Shown: positions 1 to 9,166 of the stretch, in pieces
Layout: every line of letters starts with the position of its first letter
Numbering within the stretch: the stretch's first letter is position 1
Assembly (NCBI GenBank): GCA_031553035.1
Contig: JAVBLY010000006.1
Location: 310,001 to 374,000, forward strand
DNA from: JAVBLY01 sp031553035
GTDB taxonomy: Bacteria > Bacillota > Clostridia > Peptostreptococcales > Anaerovoracaceae
DNA length: 64,000 bases
Reading direction: 5' to 3'
Program-made: the position numbers and the translations under genes
Notes under the pieces: model-generated
What the model was told of the DNA's origin: nothing
The model's database searches: none
What the model saw: only the letters and a program-made list of their open reading frames with translations

Positions 1-1047
1 ATTCCGTATATACTGAAAGAATTTCATGATGCCGGTGCCCCTGAAGAAATCCTTTATGCCAAAAATCCACATGTAGGCACTGACGTTTTGAGAACTGTTG
101 TCAGGAATATACGTAAAAAAATAATCAGCCTCGGCGGTGACATCAGATTCAACACACTGATGACCGGGATCCAAACAGAAGGTTCATCACTCAGGTCCAT
201 AGAAACCCAAAGATATGAAAAAAAAGAAACGATTGATACTGATTGTCTGATTCTGGCCATGGGTCACAGTGCCAGGGAAACCTACCAAGATTTGTTTGAG
301 AGCGGGATCAAAATGGAGCAGAAGCCGTTTTCCATTGGACTTAGAATAGAGCATGATCAGACTTTGATAGATAACGGCCAGTACGGCGGCGATTTTGAAA
401 AAATATATGGAATGGATCTTTCGGATGCAAAAATGCCTCCCGCTGAATATAGGTTGTCCTGCAGGCTGGAGGATGGCAGGGGCGTCTATACATTTTGCAT
501 GTGCCCCGGAGGAGAAATCATCACTACTGCAGCTGAAGAAGGAACTGTCAGCGTAAACGGAATGAGCCTGCAGGCCCGGAACGGCAGTAAGGCCAACAGT
601 GCTGTTCTGGTAGATGTCAGAACTGAAGATTACGAAAGTGATCATCCGCTTTCAGGTATAGATTTTCAGAGAAAATATGAAAGAAGAGCCTTTTCCGAAG
701 GTGGTTCGAACTACACTTCCCCTAAGGAATCAATTGAGCGGTTTACAAAAAGCGGAAGCGTATTGGCAGCCTGTCTTCCCGAATTTGCCGCAGAAGGAAT
801 TAGAGCTGCTCTTCCTATATTCGGAAGAAAAATCAACGGGTTCGATAATGCCAAAACAATGCTCAGTGGTATTGAATCAGGCAGCTCATCACCGGTGAGG
901 ATAATCAGGGATATGGATCATGAGAGCAGCATTAAGGGCATATATCCCTGCGGTGAAGGGGCAGGATATGCGGGAGGTATTACATCTTCCGCCATCGATG
1001 GGCTGAAGTGCGCGGAAAAGATCGTAAGTTTATTCCGTGATAAGTGA
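1..1047 (+). CDS. NAD(P)/FAD-dependent dehydrogenase, COG2509-like, 5' partial
   Basis: The reading frame is open from the first base of the window, so the N-terminus, which would carry the dinucleotide-binding GxGxxG, lies outside. The visible 348 residues match what I know of the COG2509 family of uncharacterised FAD-dependent dehydrogenases: the segment AKNPHVGTDVLRTVVRNIR near the start, DCLILAMGHSARETY in the middle, and the C-terminal FAD-contact motif PCGEGAGYAGGITSSAIDG followed by a helix ending KIVSLF. The substrate of this family is not established. It stands on the + strand upstream of cobO, but a structured 130-base gap separates them, so cotranscription is uncertain. Family assignment is fairly sure; function is not. 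Confidence 0.85.
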   Translation: MPYILKEFHDAGAPEEILYAKNPHVGTDVLRTVVRNIRKKIISLGGDIRFNTLMTGIQTEGSSLRSIETQRYEKKETIDTDCLILAMGHSARETYQDLFESGIKMEQKPFSIGLRIEHDQTLIDNGQYGGDFEKIYGMDLSDAKMPPAEYRLSCRLEDGRGVYTFCMCPGGEIITTAAEEGTVSVNGMSLQARNGSKANSAVLVDVRTEDYESDHPLSGIDFQRKYERRAFSEGGSNYTSPKESIERFTKSGSVLAACLPEFAAEGIRAALPIFGRKINGFDNAKTMLSGIESGSSSPVRIIRDMDHESSIKGIYPCGEGAGYAGGITSSAIDGLKCAEKIVSLFRDK

Positions 1048-1061
1048 TATAATCAACACAT

Positions 1062-1169
1062 AAATTGGGTTAGGTCTAAGCACTGTCGGTTCAAACTAAA
1101 TCAAAGATTTAGAGAACCTTAGTATTTGACCTACCAACAATTTTCTTGGAAAATTGGGTTAGGTCTAAG
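1062..1169 (+). promoter_or_regulatory. structured cobO leader with a repeated, competing hairpin segment
   Basis: A 19-base segment, AAATTGGGTTAGGTCTAAG, occurs twice, at 1062-1080 and 1151-1169. The sequence between them (1128-1145, GACCTACCAACAATTTTC) is an imperfect complement of both. It can fold back on the first copy, enclosing an inner hairpin at about 1088-1117 with a CTAAATC/GATTTAG stem, or fold forward on the second copy as a hairpin with a 3-base loop at 1146-1148. The forward hairpin ends just before the cobO ribosome site (AAGGAGGAG, 1167-1175). A TATAAT at 1048-1053 would start a transcript almost exactly at the first copy. Seen directly: repeats and complementarity. Inferred: a regulatory switch. 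It does not match the cobalamin riboswitch as I know it. Confidence 0.5.
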
Positions 1170-1180
1170 GAGGAGTCAAG

Positions 1181-1702
1181 ATGGTACTGGATAAAGGATA
1201 TGTACAGGTTTACACAGGTAATGGCAAAGGAAAAACGTCCGCATCGATTGGCGTATCGCTAAGAATGCTGTGTAACGGGGGGAAAGTTTTTATGGGCGAA
1301 TTCATGAAGGGGCAGGGCTCCAGTGAAATGAAGGCAATGGATAAATTCCCTAATTACACAGTAGAGCAGTTTGGACTTCCTAAATTCGTCATGGATAAAG
1401 CTTCCGATGAGGACATTGCAAATGCAAAAAAAGGGTTTGAAAGAATACAGAAAGTCCTTTTGTCAGGTGAATATGATCTTGTTGTTTTTGATGAAATAAA
1501 CAGCACGATCTATTATGAGATGATCGATCCTGAAGAAGTGATCGAGCTTTTGAAACAAAAGCCGGAAAGGACAGAAGTGATTCTGACCGGACGAAATGCT
1601 CACGAGAAAATAATCGAATTTGCTGATCTCGTTACCGAGATGAGAGAAATCAAGCATTACTACCGGCAAGGCGTCATGGCACGTAAGGGAATTGAAGATT
1701 AA
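1181..1702 (+). CDS. cobO: cob(I)yrinic acid a,c-diamide / corrinoid adenosyltransferase (CobO/BtuR family)
   Basis: This cytosolic enzyme transfers the 5'-deoxyadenosyl group of ATP to the cobalt of corrinoids in adenosylcobalamin synthesis or salvage. The 173-residue length fits the CobO/BtuR family. The N-terminal P-loop is GNGKGKTS (about residues 13-20), which in this family is read in the reverse ATP orientation. The Walker B-like segment is LVVFDEIN near residue 100, followed by VILTGRNA, another family hallmark. The ATG has a strong AAGGAGGAG ribosome site six bases upstream. No other cobalamin gene is in the window, so salvage and de novo roles cannot be told apart. It faces gpmI tail to tail with a 13-base gap. 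Confidence 0.93.
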   Translation: MVLDKGYVQVYTGNGKGKTSASIGVSLRMLCNGGKVFMGEFMKGQGSSEMKAMDKFPNYTVEQFGLPKFVMDKASDEDIANAKKGFERIQKVLLSGEYDLVVFDEINSTIYYEMIDPEEVIELLKQKPERTEVILTGRNAHEKIIEFADLVTEMREIKHYYRQGVMARKGIED

Positions 1703-1705
1703 TAT

Positions 1706-1724
1706 ATAAGTATACTTATTTTTT
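1706..1724 (+). terminator. weak terminator after cobO
   Basis: A short inverted repeat, ATAAG/CTTAT with loop TATA, is followed by a run of T. It overlaps the last codons of gpmI on the other strand. The stem is only 5 bp and A/T-rich, so the call is tentative. Confidence 0.35.
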
Positions 1725-3242
1725 AATAAGACTTATGCCCGTCATCTCGGCGGGCTTTTTAAGTCCCATAAGCTTAAGCATTGTCGGTGCTATATCCGAA
1801 AGTCTGCCTCCGTCAATAAGTTCCGGTGGATTGTCCCGCACTATGATCAGGGGAACAGGATTTGTCGAATGAGCTGTCATATTATGCTCGTTTTTATCTA
1901 TCATTAGATCGGCATTTCCGTGATCGGCAGTTACCAGCAGCTGGCCATGAACCGAAAGTATTTTTTCCGCTACCTTTCCGACACAGGCATCAACTGCCTC
2001 AACTGCTTTTATTGCTGCACCCATTATTCCGGAGTGACCTACCATGTCGGCATTTGCAAAGTTGAGGATTATCATGTCGTACTTGCCGCTGTCGATTTGA
2101 GTAAGCACAGCATCGGTCACTTCATAAGCACTCATTTCAGGCTTGAGGTCATAGGTTGCGACTTTTGGCGAGGGGATCAGTATGCGATCTTCATTTTTAT
2201 TCGGGTGTTCGACTCCGCCATTGAAAAAAAATGTAACGTGGGCATATTTTTCTGTCTCGGCTATCCTGAGCTGTTTCAGTCCTAATGACGCTATGTATTC
2301 TCCCAGAGTGTTCTCGATTTTTTCGGGCGGGTAAGCCAAGGTCACATTTGGCATGGTTGCATCGTATTGGGTGAGGCAAACAAATTTCAGATCAGAATAT
2401 GTCCTCTTTCTGTCAAAACTATCGAAGTCAGGATCAACAAAGGTCCTGGTAAGTTCTCTGGAGCGGTCCGGTCTGAAGTTGAAAAATATCACGGAATCAC
2501 CGTCTTCTATTGGGGTTTTCCGAATAATAGTCGGCAGCACGAATTCATCGTTTTCTCCTGCCTCATATGCCATTTCAATAGCCTCCGAAACAGAAAATGC
2601 CAGTCTGCCGATCCCTGAACTGAGGGCATCGTAAGCCTTCTCAATCCTTTCCCACCTCTGATCTCTGTCCATGGCATAATATCTTCCGGATATGAGAACT
2701 ATTTCTCCGCAGTATTCATATACTTTTTCTTCCAGCTCTTTGAGATAATGGATGGCTGATCTGGGAGGTGTGTCCCTGCCGTCCAGAAATGCGTTGATAT
2801 ATACTTTTTTCAGCCCATGATCGTGGGCCAGTTTTAGCAAGGCATACAGCTGTGTGTTGTAACTGTGGACACCGCCGTCGGAAACCAGCCCCATTATATG
2901 AAGGGCTTTATCATTTTTTCTCGCATTTTTAATCGCTTCAAGAAGCGCCTTATTATGAAAAAAGCTGCCGTCATCGATGGACTTGCTTATCCTGGTGAGA
3001 TCCTGATAGACTTTTCTCCCTGCTCCTATATTTAAATGACCTACCTCGGAATTTCCCATCTGACCTTCAGGCAAGCCTACATCCTCGCCGCTTGCTTTAA
3101 GAGAAGTATTTGGATATTTTTCGAAGAGTCCATCCAGGTTGGGAGTGTTTGCCTGCCAGATGGCATTTTTATCATTATGTTCTCCCAGACCGAAGCCGTC
3201 CATTATTACTAGCATTGTCGGTCTGTATTTTTGCTGTGTCAT
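1716..3242 (-). CDS. gpmI: 2,3-bisphosphoglycerate-independent phosphoglycerate mutase
   Basis: Interconverts 3- and 2-phosphoglycerate in glycolysis and gluconeogenesis without bisphosphoglycerate, using two Mn ions. The 508-residue length matches the family (about 510). Visible hallmarks are the N-terminal metal motif MLVIMDGFGLG, the catalytic serine in GNSEVGHLNIGAGR (about residues 61-74), the transferase-domain segments AFLDGRDTPPRSA and ISGRYYAMDRD, and the C-terminal metal ligands in NFANADMVGHSG and VTADHGNAD. The start is preceded by GAAAGGAC. It is alone rather than in the gap-pgk-tpi-gpmI glycolytic operon common in Firmicutes. Confidence 0.97.
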   Translation of the reverse strand: MTQQKYRPTMLVIMDGFGLGEHNDKNAIWQANTPNLDGLFEKYPNTSLKASGEDVGLPEGQMGNSEVGHLNIGAGRKVYQDLTRISKSIDDGSFFHNKALLEAIKNARKNDKALHIMGLVSDGGVHSYNTQLYALLKLAHDHGLKKVYINAFLDGRDTPPRSAIHYLKELEEKVYEYCGEIVLISGRYYAMDRDQRWERIEKAYDALSSGIGRLAFSVSEAIEMAYEAGENDEFVLPTIIRKTPIEDGDSVIFFNFRPDRSRELTRTFVDPDFDSFDRKRTYSDLKFVCLTQYDATMPNVTLAYPPEKIENTLGEYIASLGLKQLRIAETEKYAHVTFFFNGGVEHPNKNEDRILIPSPKVATYDLKPEMSAYEVTDAVLTQIDSGKYDMIILNFANADMVGHSGIMGAAIKAVEAVDACVGKVAEKILSVHGQLLVTADHGNADLMIDKNEHNMTAHSTNPVPLIIVRDNPPELIDGGRLSDIAPTMLKLMGLKKPAEMTGISLIKK

Positions 3243-3346
3243 ATGTTCGTGTCCTTTCGTAGATACGTTGTCTTTCTATTATATCAGTTTTTTGATATAA
3301 TTTGGTAGAGCAAATTGGGTTTTAAAAAGCAACAACGAGGAAAACT

Positions 3347-6300
3347 ATGAAGTGGACAGAGAAGCAGGAAAAGATAATAAATGAGCGTGGGAAAAACATC
3401 CTCGTGTCCGCAGCGGCAGGTTCCGGAAAAACCGCCGTACTGGTGGAAAGGATCAAAGATCTTATTATCAAGGACGGTGTACCTCTTAAATCCATGCTCA
3501 TCGTAACATTTACCAATGCCGCAGCAGGGGAGATGAAGCAGCGTATAATTGATTCCATAAATAAAGAACTGAGGCAAAGAGAAGACCCATTCCTGAGGGA
3601 TCAGATCCAAAATGTTTACAGCACACATATAAGCACATTTCATGCATTCGCCATAAGTATACTAAAAAGGTATTATCATATTGCCGGCATAGATCCTTCG
3701 TTTAATATATGTCCTGAAAACAAACTGGAAGTTTTCAAAAATGAAGCTCTGGAGTTACTGCTCGAGAGTGAATTTAAAAAGCAGGATCCGAATTTCATCA
3801 GGTTTATGAATGATTATGCATCGTCCAAAAGCGAGGATGCAGTGAGAACCATGATCCTTGATACCTACAACTTTACCAGAACCATTCCCGACCCCGATGA
3901 ATGGCTGGAAAAAAGCGTTAACGATCTCAATATGAACGTGAGCAGCTTCAAAAACAGCGAAGCATTCAGGTCGGTACTTTCTCAGATAGCATATAATCTC
4001 AGGCGGGCTCTTAGAAAAAACGAAAGTCTTATTAAGTATCTCACCGACAATGGTGTTAGTTCACTAGCTGAAAAAGCGGTCATCGATTCAGAAGGAATAA
4101 AGTCACTTATTAATACACTTGAAAATGACAGCTTTGAAATATTCCTGCAAAACCTAGGTGACTTTTCCATGCAGCGATTCACAGCAGCAAAGGCGGAAAA
4201 AGAATCATATGAAGAAATAAAAGAAAAAGTCAAAAAGAGCAGAGACAGCCTGAAAAAGGATGTGGGGTATGCAAAGAGCCTTTTTCCTGATGGCACAGTT
4301 GGCCCCAGGGTGACAGAAATAACCGAAACCTATCCGTCTGCTTTAGTGCTCAGGGATCTGGTAATAAAATTCGCCCGGATTTTTTCAGGGATAAAAGAGC
4401 GTGAGGAAGTCCTGGACTTTAACGATGTGGAGCATCTTGCCCTCCGTGTCCTTGCAGACGATGATGTTTCATCCGAATACAAAAAGAAATTCGAGTACAT
4501 ATTCATCGACGAATATCAGGACAGCAATTACATCCAGGAAGCGTTCATTGACCGCATAAAAAGAGAAAATAATCTTTTCATGGTCGGTGACGTGAAACAG
4601 AGCATATATAAATTCAGGCGGGCAGAGCCCTCAATCTTCATTTCCAGATACGATCGCTACGGAACTGAAGAAGATGGCAGCATAAGGATAGATCTCAACA
4701 AAAATTTCAGAAGTAAAGAAAATATAATAAGCTGCATCAACAGCAGCTTTTCCCATATCATGGAGAGGGAACTTTCCGGTATGGACTACGACGAAAAAGC
4801 ATATTTGTATAAAGGTCTTGATTACGATGTACGGTGGGATATTCCCGTCGATTTTTATGTTGTTGACAGCGGAAAACAAAACGATGATGAAGCCGACGAG
4901 CGTATCAACGAAATACAGGAAGGGGAACTTGAAGCCCATAAAATTGCCGAGATCATCAAAAGCGAACGGGGCAAGATCATCTATGATGTAAAAAAGAGTA
5001 TAGAGAGACCTTTGGAATATCGTGATATGGTCATTCTTTTGAGAACCGTAAAGAACAATGCATCTATCATCTACGAAACTCTCATGAGTCACGGTATACC
5101 AACATTTGCCGATGGCGGTGAGGATTATCTCAGCACCGTGGAGATCGAGACTTTTGTGAATCTTCTGAGAATCATCGATAACAGAAGGCAGGATGTTCCT
5201 CTGGTCAGCGCCATGTATTCGCCCATCTTCGGTTTTACAACGGAAGAACTTATAAGAATCAGGCTTCCGAAAAAGACCGGGAATTACTACAGCGCTTTTC
5301 AGGGATATATGGAAGACGGACCGGACGAAGACCTTCGTATAAAATGCATTGAGATGAACAGCCGGATAGACAAATGGAAGCGGGATGAAAGCTTTATGGC
5401 TCTCGATGATTTTCTGTGGATGCTGATGAACGAAAGCGGGTACTATAACTATGCCGGAGCTCTCATCGGCGGACAGCAGCGCCGTGCTAATCTCAGAGCT
5501 CTGATCGACAGGGCTTCCGATTATTCTGCAGGCAAGATAAGAGGCTTGTTCGGTTTTATCAGCTACATAGATACTATAGATAAAAACAGCATAAAGATGG
5601 GGCAAATCAAGCTTCTTTCTGAAAACGACGATGTGGTCAGGATAACTTCTGTTCACAAGAGCAAAGGTCTGGAATATCCATATGTCATTCTGGCGAGGTT
5701 GGGCAAAAAATTCAACAAAGCTGCAAACAGCTCAAAAGTCAGGTTGGCAAAGGATCTGGGGTTGGCTCTTCAGTGGGAGAATTACGATCTTCATGCATAT
5801 AAGAAGACTTTGCTGACCCGGATCATAAATGAGAATGCAGATACGGAAGAACTGGCTGAGGAGATAAGGATTCTATACGTTGCCATGACCAGAGCTATGG
5901 ACAAGCTGATCCTCATAGGCTCAGTCAACTCCGGAGACAAAGACATATCTGAAATTATGGAAGAATATCACGATATGGATCCTGAAACAGATCTGGATAT
6001 AAAGTCAGCCTCGTCCTACCTCTCACTTCTCTTACCCTTAGCTGAAAAAATGGATCTGGCTCCTGTTTTGGTGAGTAGGGAAGAGATAGGGAAACACCTG
6101 TATAGAGAGGATGAGACTCATATAGCCAGAACCCGAATATTGGAAAGAATCGAGTCACTTAAGTGGGACAACTCCGGCGTTTCCGGCAACGGTCAGGCGG
6201 TAGGCAATGAGGCGACCGCAGAGGAAATAGACAAGCGGCTTAACTTTGAATATCCATTCAAGAAATCATTTGAAATCAAATCCAAGTATTCGGTGACTCA

Positions 6301-6913
6301 GCTTAATGAAATAGACAAGGTGCCTGACAAGATCATGACATACGGTCTGGGCGATGACCTTACGGGACTTGTCCCCGAGTTTCTTGAAGGCGAAACGCCC
6401 ATGACTGCATCAGAAAGAGGAACTGTCCTTCATACCGTGCTAGAGAAACTCGATTTTAAAGATGCTCTCACTCAAAAAGGAGATCCCGAATATATAGAAG
6501 ATTTTCTGGAAAGCCTATGGGAAAGGGAGATCCTTAGCAAAGAAGAACGGGATTCGGTCAGCCTAACGGCTCTTAAGTATTTTATTGATTCAGATATAAT
6601 CAAAAGAGCAGCGGCATCGGATAATATCCAAAAAGAGAGGCCTTTTAATCTGATGAGAGAGATAGACGGTGAGCAAATCATAGTTCAGGGGATCATCGAC
6701 TGCTATTTCGAAGAAAACGGGAAATACGTTCTCATTGACTACAAATCAAACTATGTAATAAAGGGCGATACCAAAGATCAAGAGCGGATCAGGGCTATGT
6801 ATGAGAAGCAGATAGCTTTGTATCGTGAGGCTCTCGCGGCCATTACCGGCAGGGAGGTTTCCGAGGCTTTTTTATATCTCACCGGCACCGGCGAAACCAT
6901 CGATTTCCATTGA
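3347..6913 (+). CDS. addA: ATP-dependent helicase/nuclease subunit A
   Basis: AddA is the helicase-nuclease subunit of AddAB, the Firmicutes counterpart of RecBCD, which resects double-strand ends and loads RecA. At 1188 residues it is close to the usual 1200-1250. Superfamily 1 helicase motifs are visible: Walker A SAAAGSGKTAVLVER (residues about 20-34), IVTFTNAAAGEMK, motif II IDEYQDSN, motif III VGDVKQSIYKFR, RITSVHKSKGLEYP and ILYVAMTRA. A RecB-type nuclease domain closes the protein, with EFLEGE, ERGTVLHTVLE and the catalytic VLIDYKSN near residue 1130. The ATG follows GAGGAAAACT. Its usual partner addB is not beside it: gpmI lies upstream on the other strand and gdhA downstream. Confidence 0.95.
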   Translation: MKWTEKQEKIINERGKNILVSAAAGSGKTAVLVERIKDLIIKDGVPLKSMLIVTFTNAAAGEMKQRIIDSINKELRQREDPFLRDQIQNVYSTHISTFHAFAISILKRYYHIAGIDPSFNICPENKLEVFKNEALELLLESEFKKQDPNFIRFMNDYASSKSEDAVRTMILDTYNFTRTIPDPDEWLEKSVNDLNMNVSSFKNSEAFRSVLSQIAYNLRRALRKNESLIKYLTDNGVSSLAEKAVIDSEGIKSLINTLENDSFEIFLQNLGDFSMQRFTAAKAEKESYEEIKEKVKKSRDSLKKDVGYAKSLFPDGTVGPRVTEITETYPSALVLRDLVIKFARIFSGIKEREEVLDFNDVEHLALRVLADDDVSSEYKKKFEYIFIDEYQDSNYIQEAFIDRIKRENNLFMVGDVKQSIYKFRRAEPSIFISRYDRYGTEEDGSIRIDLNKNFRSKENIISCINSSFSHIMERELSGMDYDEKAYLYKGLDYDVRWDIPVDFYVVDSGKQNDDEADERINEIQEGELEAHKIAEIIKSERGKIIYDVKKSIERPLEYRDMVILLRTVKNNASIIYETLMSHGIPTFADGGEDYLSTVEIETFVNLLRIIDNRRQDVPLVSAMYSPIFGFTTEELIRIRLPKKTGNYYSAFQGYMEDGPDEDLRIKCIEMNSRIDKWKRDESFMALDDFLWMLMNESGYYNYAGALIGGQQRRANLRALIDRASDYSAGKIRGLFGFISYIDTIDKNSIKMGQIKLLSENDDVVRITSVHKSKGLEYPYVILARLGKKFNKAANSSKVRLAKDLGLALQWENYDLHAYKKTLLTRIINENADTEELAEEIRILYVAMTRAMDKLILIGSVNSGDKDISEIMEEYHDMDPETDLDIKSASSYLSLLLPLAEKMDLAPVLVSREEIGKHLYREDETHIARTRILERIESLKWDNSGVSGNGQAVGNEATAEEIDKRLNFEYPFKKSFEIKSKYSVTQLNEIDKVPDKIMTYGLGDDLTGLVPEFLEGETPMTASERGTVLHTVLEKLDFKDALTQKGDPEYIEDFLESLWEREILSKEERDSVSLTALKYFIDSDIIKRAAASDNIQKERPFNLMREIDGEQIIVQGIIDCYFEENGKYVLIDYKSNYVIKGDTKDQERIRAMYEKQIALYREALAAITGREVSEAFLYLTGTGETIDFH

Positions 6914-6937
6914 CAAAACTTTAGTTCATAGTATAAT
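6910..6937 (+). promoter_or_regulatory. sigma-A type promoter for gdhA
   Basis: A perfect TTGACA (6910-6915) and a perfect TATAAT (6932-6937) are separated by 16 bases. The -35 box overlaps the last codon and stop of addA. Transcription would start near 6944, giving gdhA a leader of about 44 bases with a GGGAGGAAAA ribosome site. This is among the strongest-looking promoters in the window and lets gdhA be expressed independently of addA. Confidence 0.8.
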
Positions 6938-6987
6938 TGAATTGATAAATTATCTACAAACGTTAGTTTTTTGGGAGGAAAATAATT

Positions 6988-8331
6988 ATGAGCTATGTTG
7001 ACAGTGTAATAGAAGATGTTCGGGTCAAAAATGCAAATGAACCTGAATTTATTCAAACAGTGGAAGAAGTACTCGGTTCTCTTAGAACTGTTATAGATTC
7101 CAACGACGCATATGAAAAAGCCGGTTTGCTTGAGCGTTTAGTCGAGCCGGAGCGTCAGATTCAATTCAGAGTACCCTGGGTCGATGACAACGGAAAAGTA
7201 CAGGTAAACAGAGGATTCAGAGTGCAGTTCAATTCAGCGATCGGACCCTACAAAGGCGGATGCAGATTCCATCCCACTGTTAATATGGGAATCATAAAAT
7301 TCCTTGGATTCGAGCAGATACTAAAGAACAGTCTTACCGGACTTCCTATCGGCGGCGGTAAGGGCGGTTCAGACTTCAACCCCACAGGCAAATCAGACGC
7401 TGAAGTTATGCGTTTCTGTCAGGCGTTCATGTCAGAACTGTTCAGACACATAGGACCTCAGACTGACTCTCCGGCAGGTGACGTTGGTGTCGGCGCAAGA
7501 GAAATCGGATATCTGTTCGGCCAGTACAAAAAACTTATGAATCAGTATAACGAATCAGTAACAGGCAAAGGTATCGTATACGGCGGTCTTAACGGAAGAA
7601 CAGAAGCTACCGGATACGGAATCGTTTATTATGCAGATGCTATGCTCAAAGCAAACGGCGACGAAATGAAGGGCAAGAGCGTTGCGATCTCAGGTTTCGG
7701 AAACGTTACATGGGGAACAGCAGAAAAACTTAACGAACTTGGTGCAAAGGTAGTCACTATTTCCGGTCCCGACGGATATATTTACGATCCGGACGGTGTA
7801 AGAGACGAAAAAGTTGATTTCCTTCTTGAGCTCAGAGGATCCGGTCAGGACATATGTGCACCATATGCTGACAAATTCAAGAGTGCTACTTTCTATGCAG
7901 GAAAGAAACCCTGGGAAGTTGAAGCAGATCTTTACATCCCATGCGCTACTCAGAATGAGATCCTTCTTGATGATGCAAAGAGCATCGCTAAATCCGGATG
8001 TAAATACATCTGCGAAGGATCAAACATGTCTTCATCGAATGAAGCTATCGCATACATGCAGGAGCAGGGCATGGTAGTTGGACCTTCAAAAGCTGCAAAT
8101 GCCGGCGGTGTTGCATGTTCATGTATCGAAATGGGACAGAATGCAGGCCACACAGTTTTCTCAGCTGATCAGGTTCATGCTCAGCTTAAGGAAATCATGG
8201 TCGGAATATATGACTCCTGCGAATCTGCTGCAGTAGAATACGGCTTTGGAAAGAAAGGCCTCGTTGCAGGATCCAACATTGCGGGATTCCTGAAAGTTTC
8301 AGAAGCTATGCTTGCACAAGGTATCGTATAG
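6988..8331 (+). CDS. gdhA: NADP-type glutamate dehydrogenase
   Basis: Catalyses reversible reductive amination of 2-oxoglutarate to glutamate. The 447-residue length fits the hexameric, small-subunit GDH of bacteria. The substrate-binding core PYKGGCRFHPTVN and the active-site segment LPIGGGKGGSDFNPTGKS with the catalytic lysine are visible at about residues 90-130. The coenzyme domain has AISGFGNVTWGTAEKLNELGAK. NADP preference is inferred from overall similarity to clostridial/E. coli type enzymes. It has its own strong promoter and a strong terminator, so it is a single-gene unit. Codon use is regular, as expected for a highly expressed gene. Confidence 0.95.
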   Translation: MSYVDSVIEDVRVKNANEPEFIQTVEEVLGSLRTVIDSNDAYEKAGLLERLVEPERQIQFRVPWVDDNGKVQVNRGFRVQFNSAIGPYKGGCRFHPTVNMGIIKFLGFEQILKNSLTGLPIGGGKGGSDFNPTGKSDAEVMRFCQAFMSELFRHIGPQTDSPAGDVGVGAREIGYLFGQYKKLMNQYNESVTGKGIVYGGLNGRTEATGYGIVYYADAMLKANGDEMKGKSVAISGFGNVTWGTAEKLNELGAKVVTISGPDGYIYDPDGVRDEKVDFLLELRGSGQDICAPYADKFKSATFYAGKKPWEVEADLYIPCATQNEILLDDAKSIAKSGCKYICEGSNMSSSNEAIAYMQEQGMVVGPSKAANAGGVACSCIEMGQNAGHTVFSADQVHAQLKEIMVGIYDSCESAAVEYGFGKKGLVAGSNIAGFLKVSEAMLAQGIV

Positions 8332-8385
8332 ACCGGAAACAAAGCATAAGTATAAAAGCATATGAATAACGAACTATAGATTTAT

Positions 8386-8416
8386 AAAAAGCGGGAATTT
8401 TTTCCCGCTTTTTGTT
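8386..8416 (+). terminator. gdhA intrinsic terminator
   Basis: AAAAAGCGGGA and TCCCGCTTTTT form a near-perfect stem around a T-rich loop, followed by further T runs. This is a textbook intrinsic terminator 55 bases after gdhA. Confidence 0.9.
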
Positions 8417-8525
8417 TTTTTGTAAAAATGTATCTAAACAGTCTTTTAAAATCTAATACAATAAATAAAAAATATTGACAATTTATTGATGAAATACTAA
8501 AAAATCTATAGTAATGAACAAATAG

Positions 8526-8909
8526 TCAAGAGAATTTAAGGTCACTGAACTTGGCAGAGTAACGAACGGTAAGGATGTCGCTCTTGAAGACACAGTCAAC
8601 AGGTGTAGTGCCTTGCTCAATGGTTCGTCTTCGGTATATCCCAACACCGCGGGAATAATGAGTGAAAAAATGGATTCTGAATTCATATATACCTTTACAT
8701 CAAAGGGTGATGGTACTGACCCAACAGTGCTCGGTGAAGATTCCAAGCCTGATAGTGACGGGAATTCCTCAGCGTTTCAGCAAAAGGTACTAGGAGAAGA
8801 ATCCAAGACAGGTGATACTGTAAATATGATCACATTCTTTATTATTGCAGGTTTGGTTGCCTTCTTTACTATATTAAAGACAAACAGGAGAAAATTAAGA
8901 AAAGAATAA
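8526..8909 (+). pseudogene. 5'-truncated remnant of a tail-anchored surface protein
   Basis: The frame begins after a stop at 8523-8525 and has no ribosome site. Its translation lines up with the last third of the surface protein at 9233-10708: FKVTELGR against FKVTELGG, RCSALLNGSSSVYPNTAGIM against RCSSFLNDSETEYPNTSGIM, SEFIYTF in both, and a C-terminal QKVLGEESKTGDTVNM followed by a membrane segment and RRKLRKE. The copy has therefore lost its signal peptide and N-terminal two thirds but keeps an intact tail and a strong terminator. The simplest reading is a tandem duplicate that lost its 5' end by deletion against the gdhA side. An internal ATG at 8634 or 8670 could in principle still be used, but nothing supports that. 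Confidence 0.75.
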
Positions 8910-8969
8910 CCTGACCTCGATTCCGAATATTGTAGGTTGATATATTATAAAAAGGAATATGAATTTTTA

Positions 8970-9004
8970 CCGGCAAGTGATGAGATCACTTGCCGGATTT
9001 TTTG
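8970..9004 (+). terminator. strong intrinsic terminator after the truncated surface-protein gene
   Basis: Twelve-base perfect arms, CCGGCAAGTGAT (8970-8981) and ATCACTTGCCGG (8985-8996), with a 3-base loop and a following run of seven T. Confidence 0.92.
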
Positions 9005-9166
9005 TCTGATAATCGAAAAAAGTATATTTGCCATATTTGGCAGAGCAAATAATTTTATCAATTCGATTGAAAGTACAAAAATATCTGTAATGTAATGCAA
9101 TGTTATACAAAAAACATTAAAATGTTTGCTTATTCTTTCGGACAAGTATAAAATCACCAGTATGTC

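Noticed and set aside
4631..5656. 341-codon open frame on the - strand inside addA
   Set aside because: It lies wholly within a certain gene, antisense in a shadow frame, with no ribosome site and no recognisable domain.
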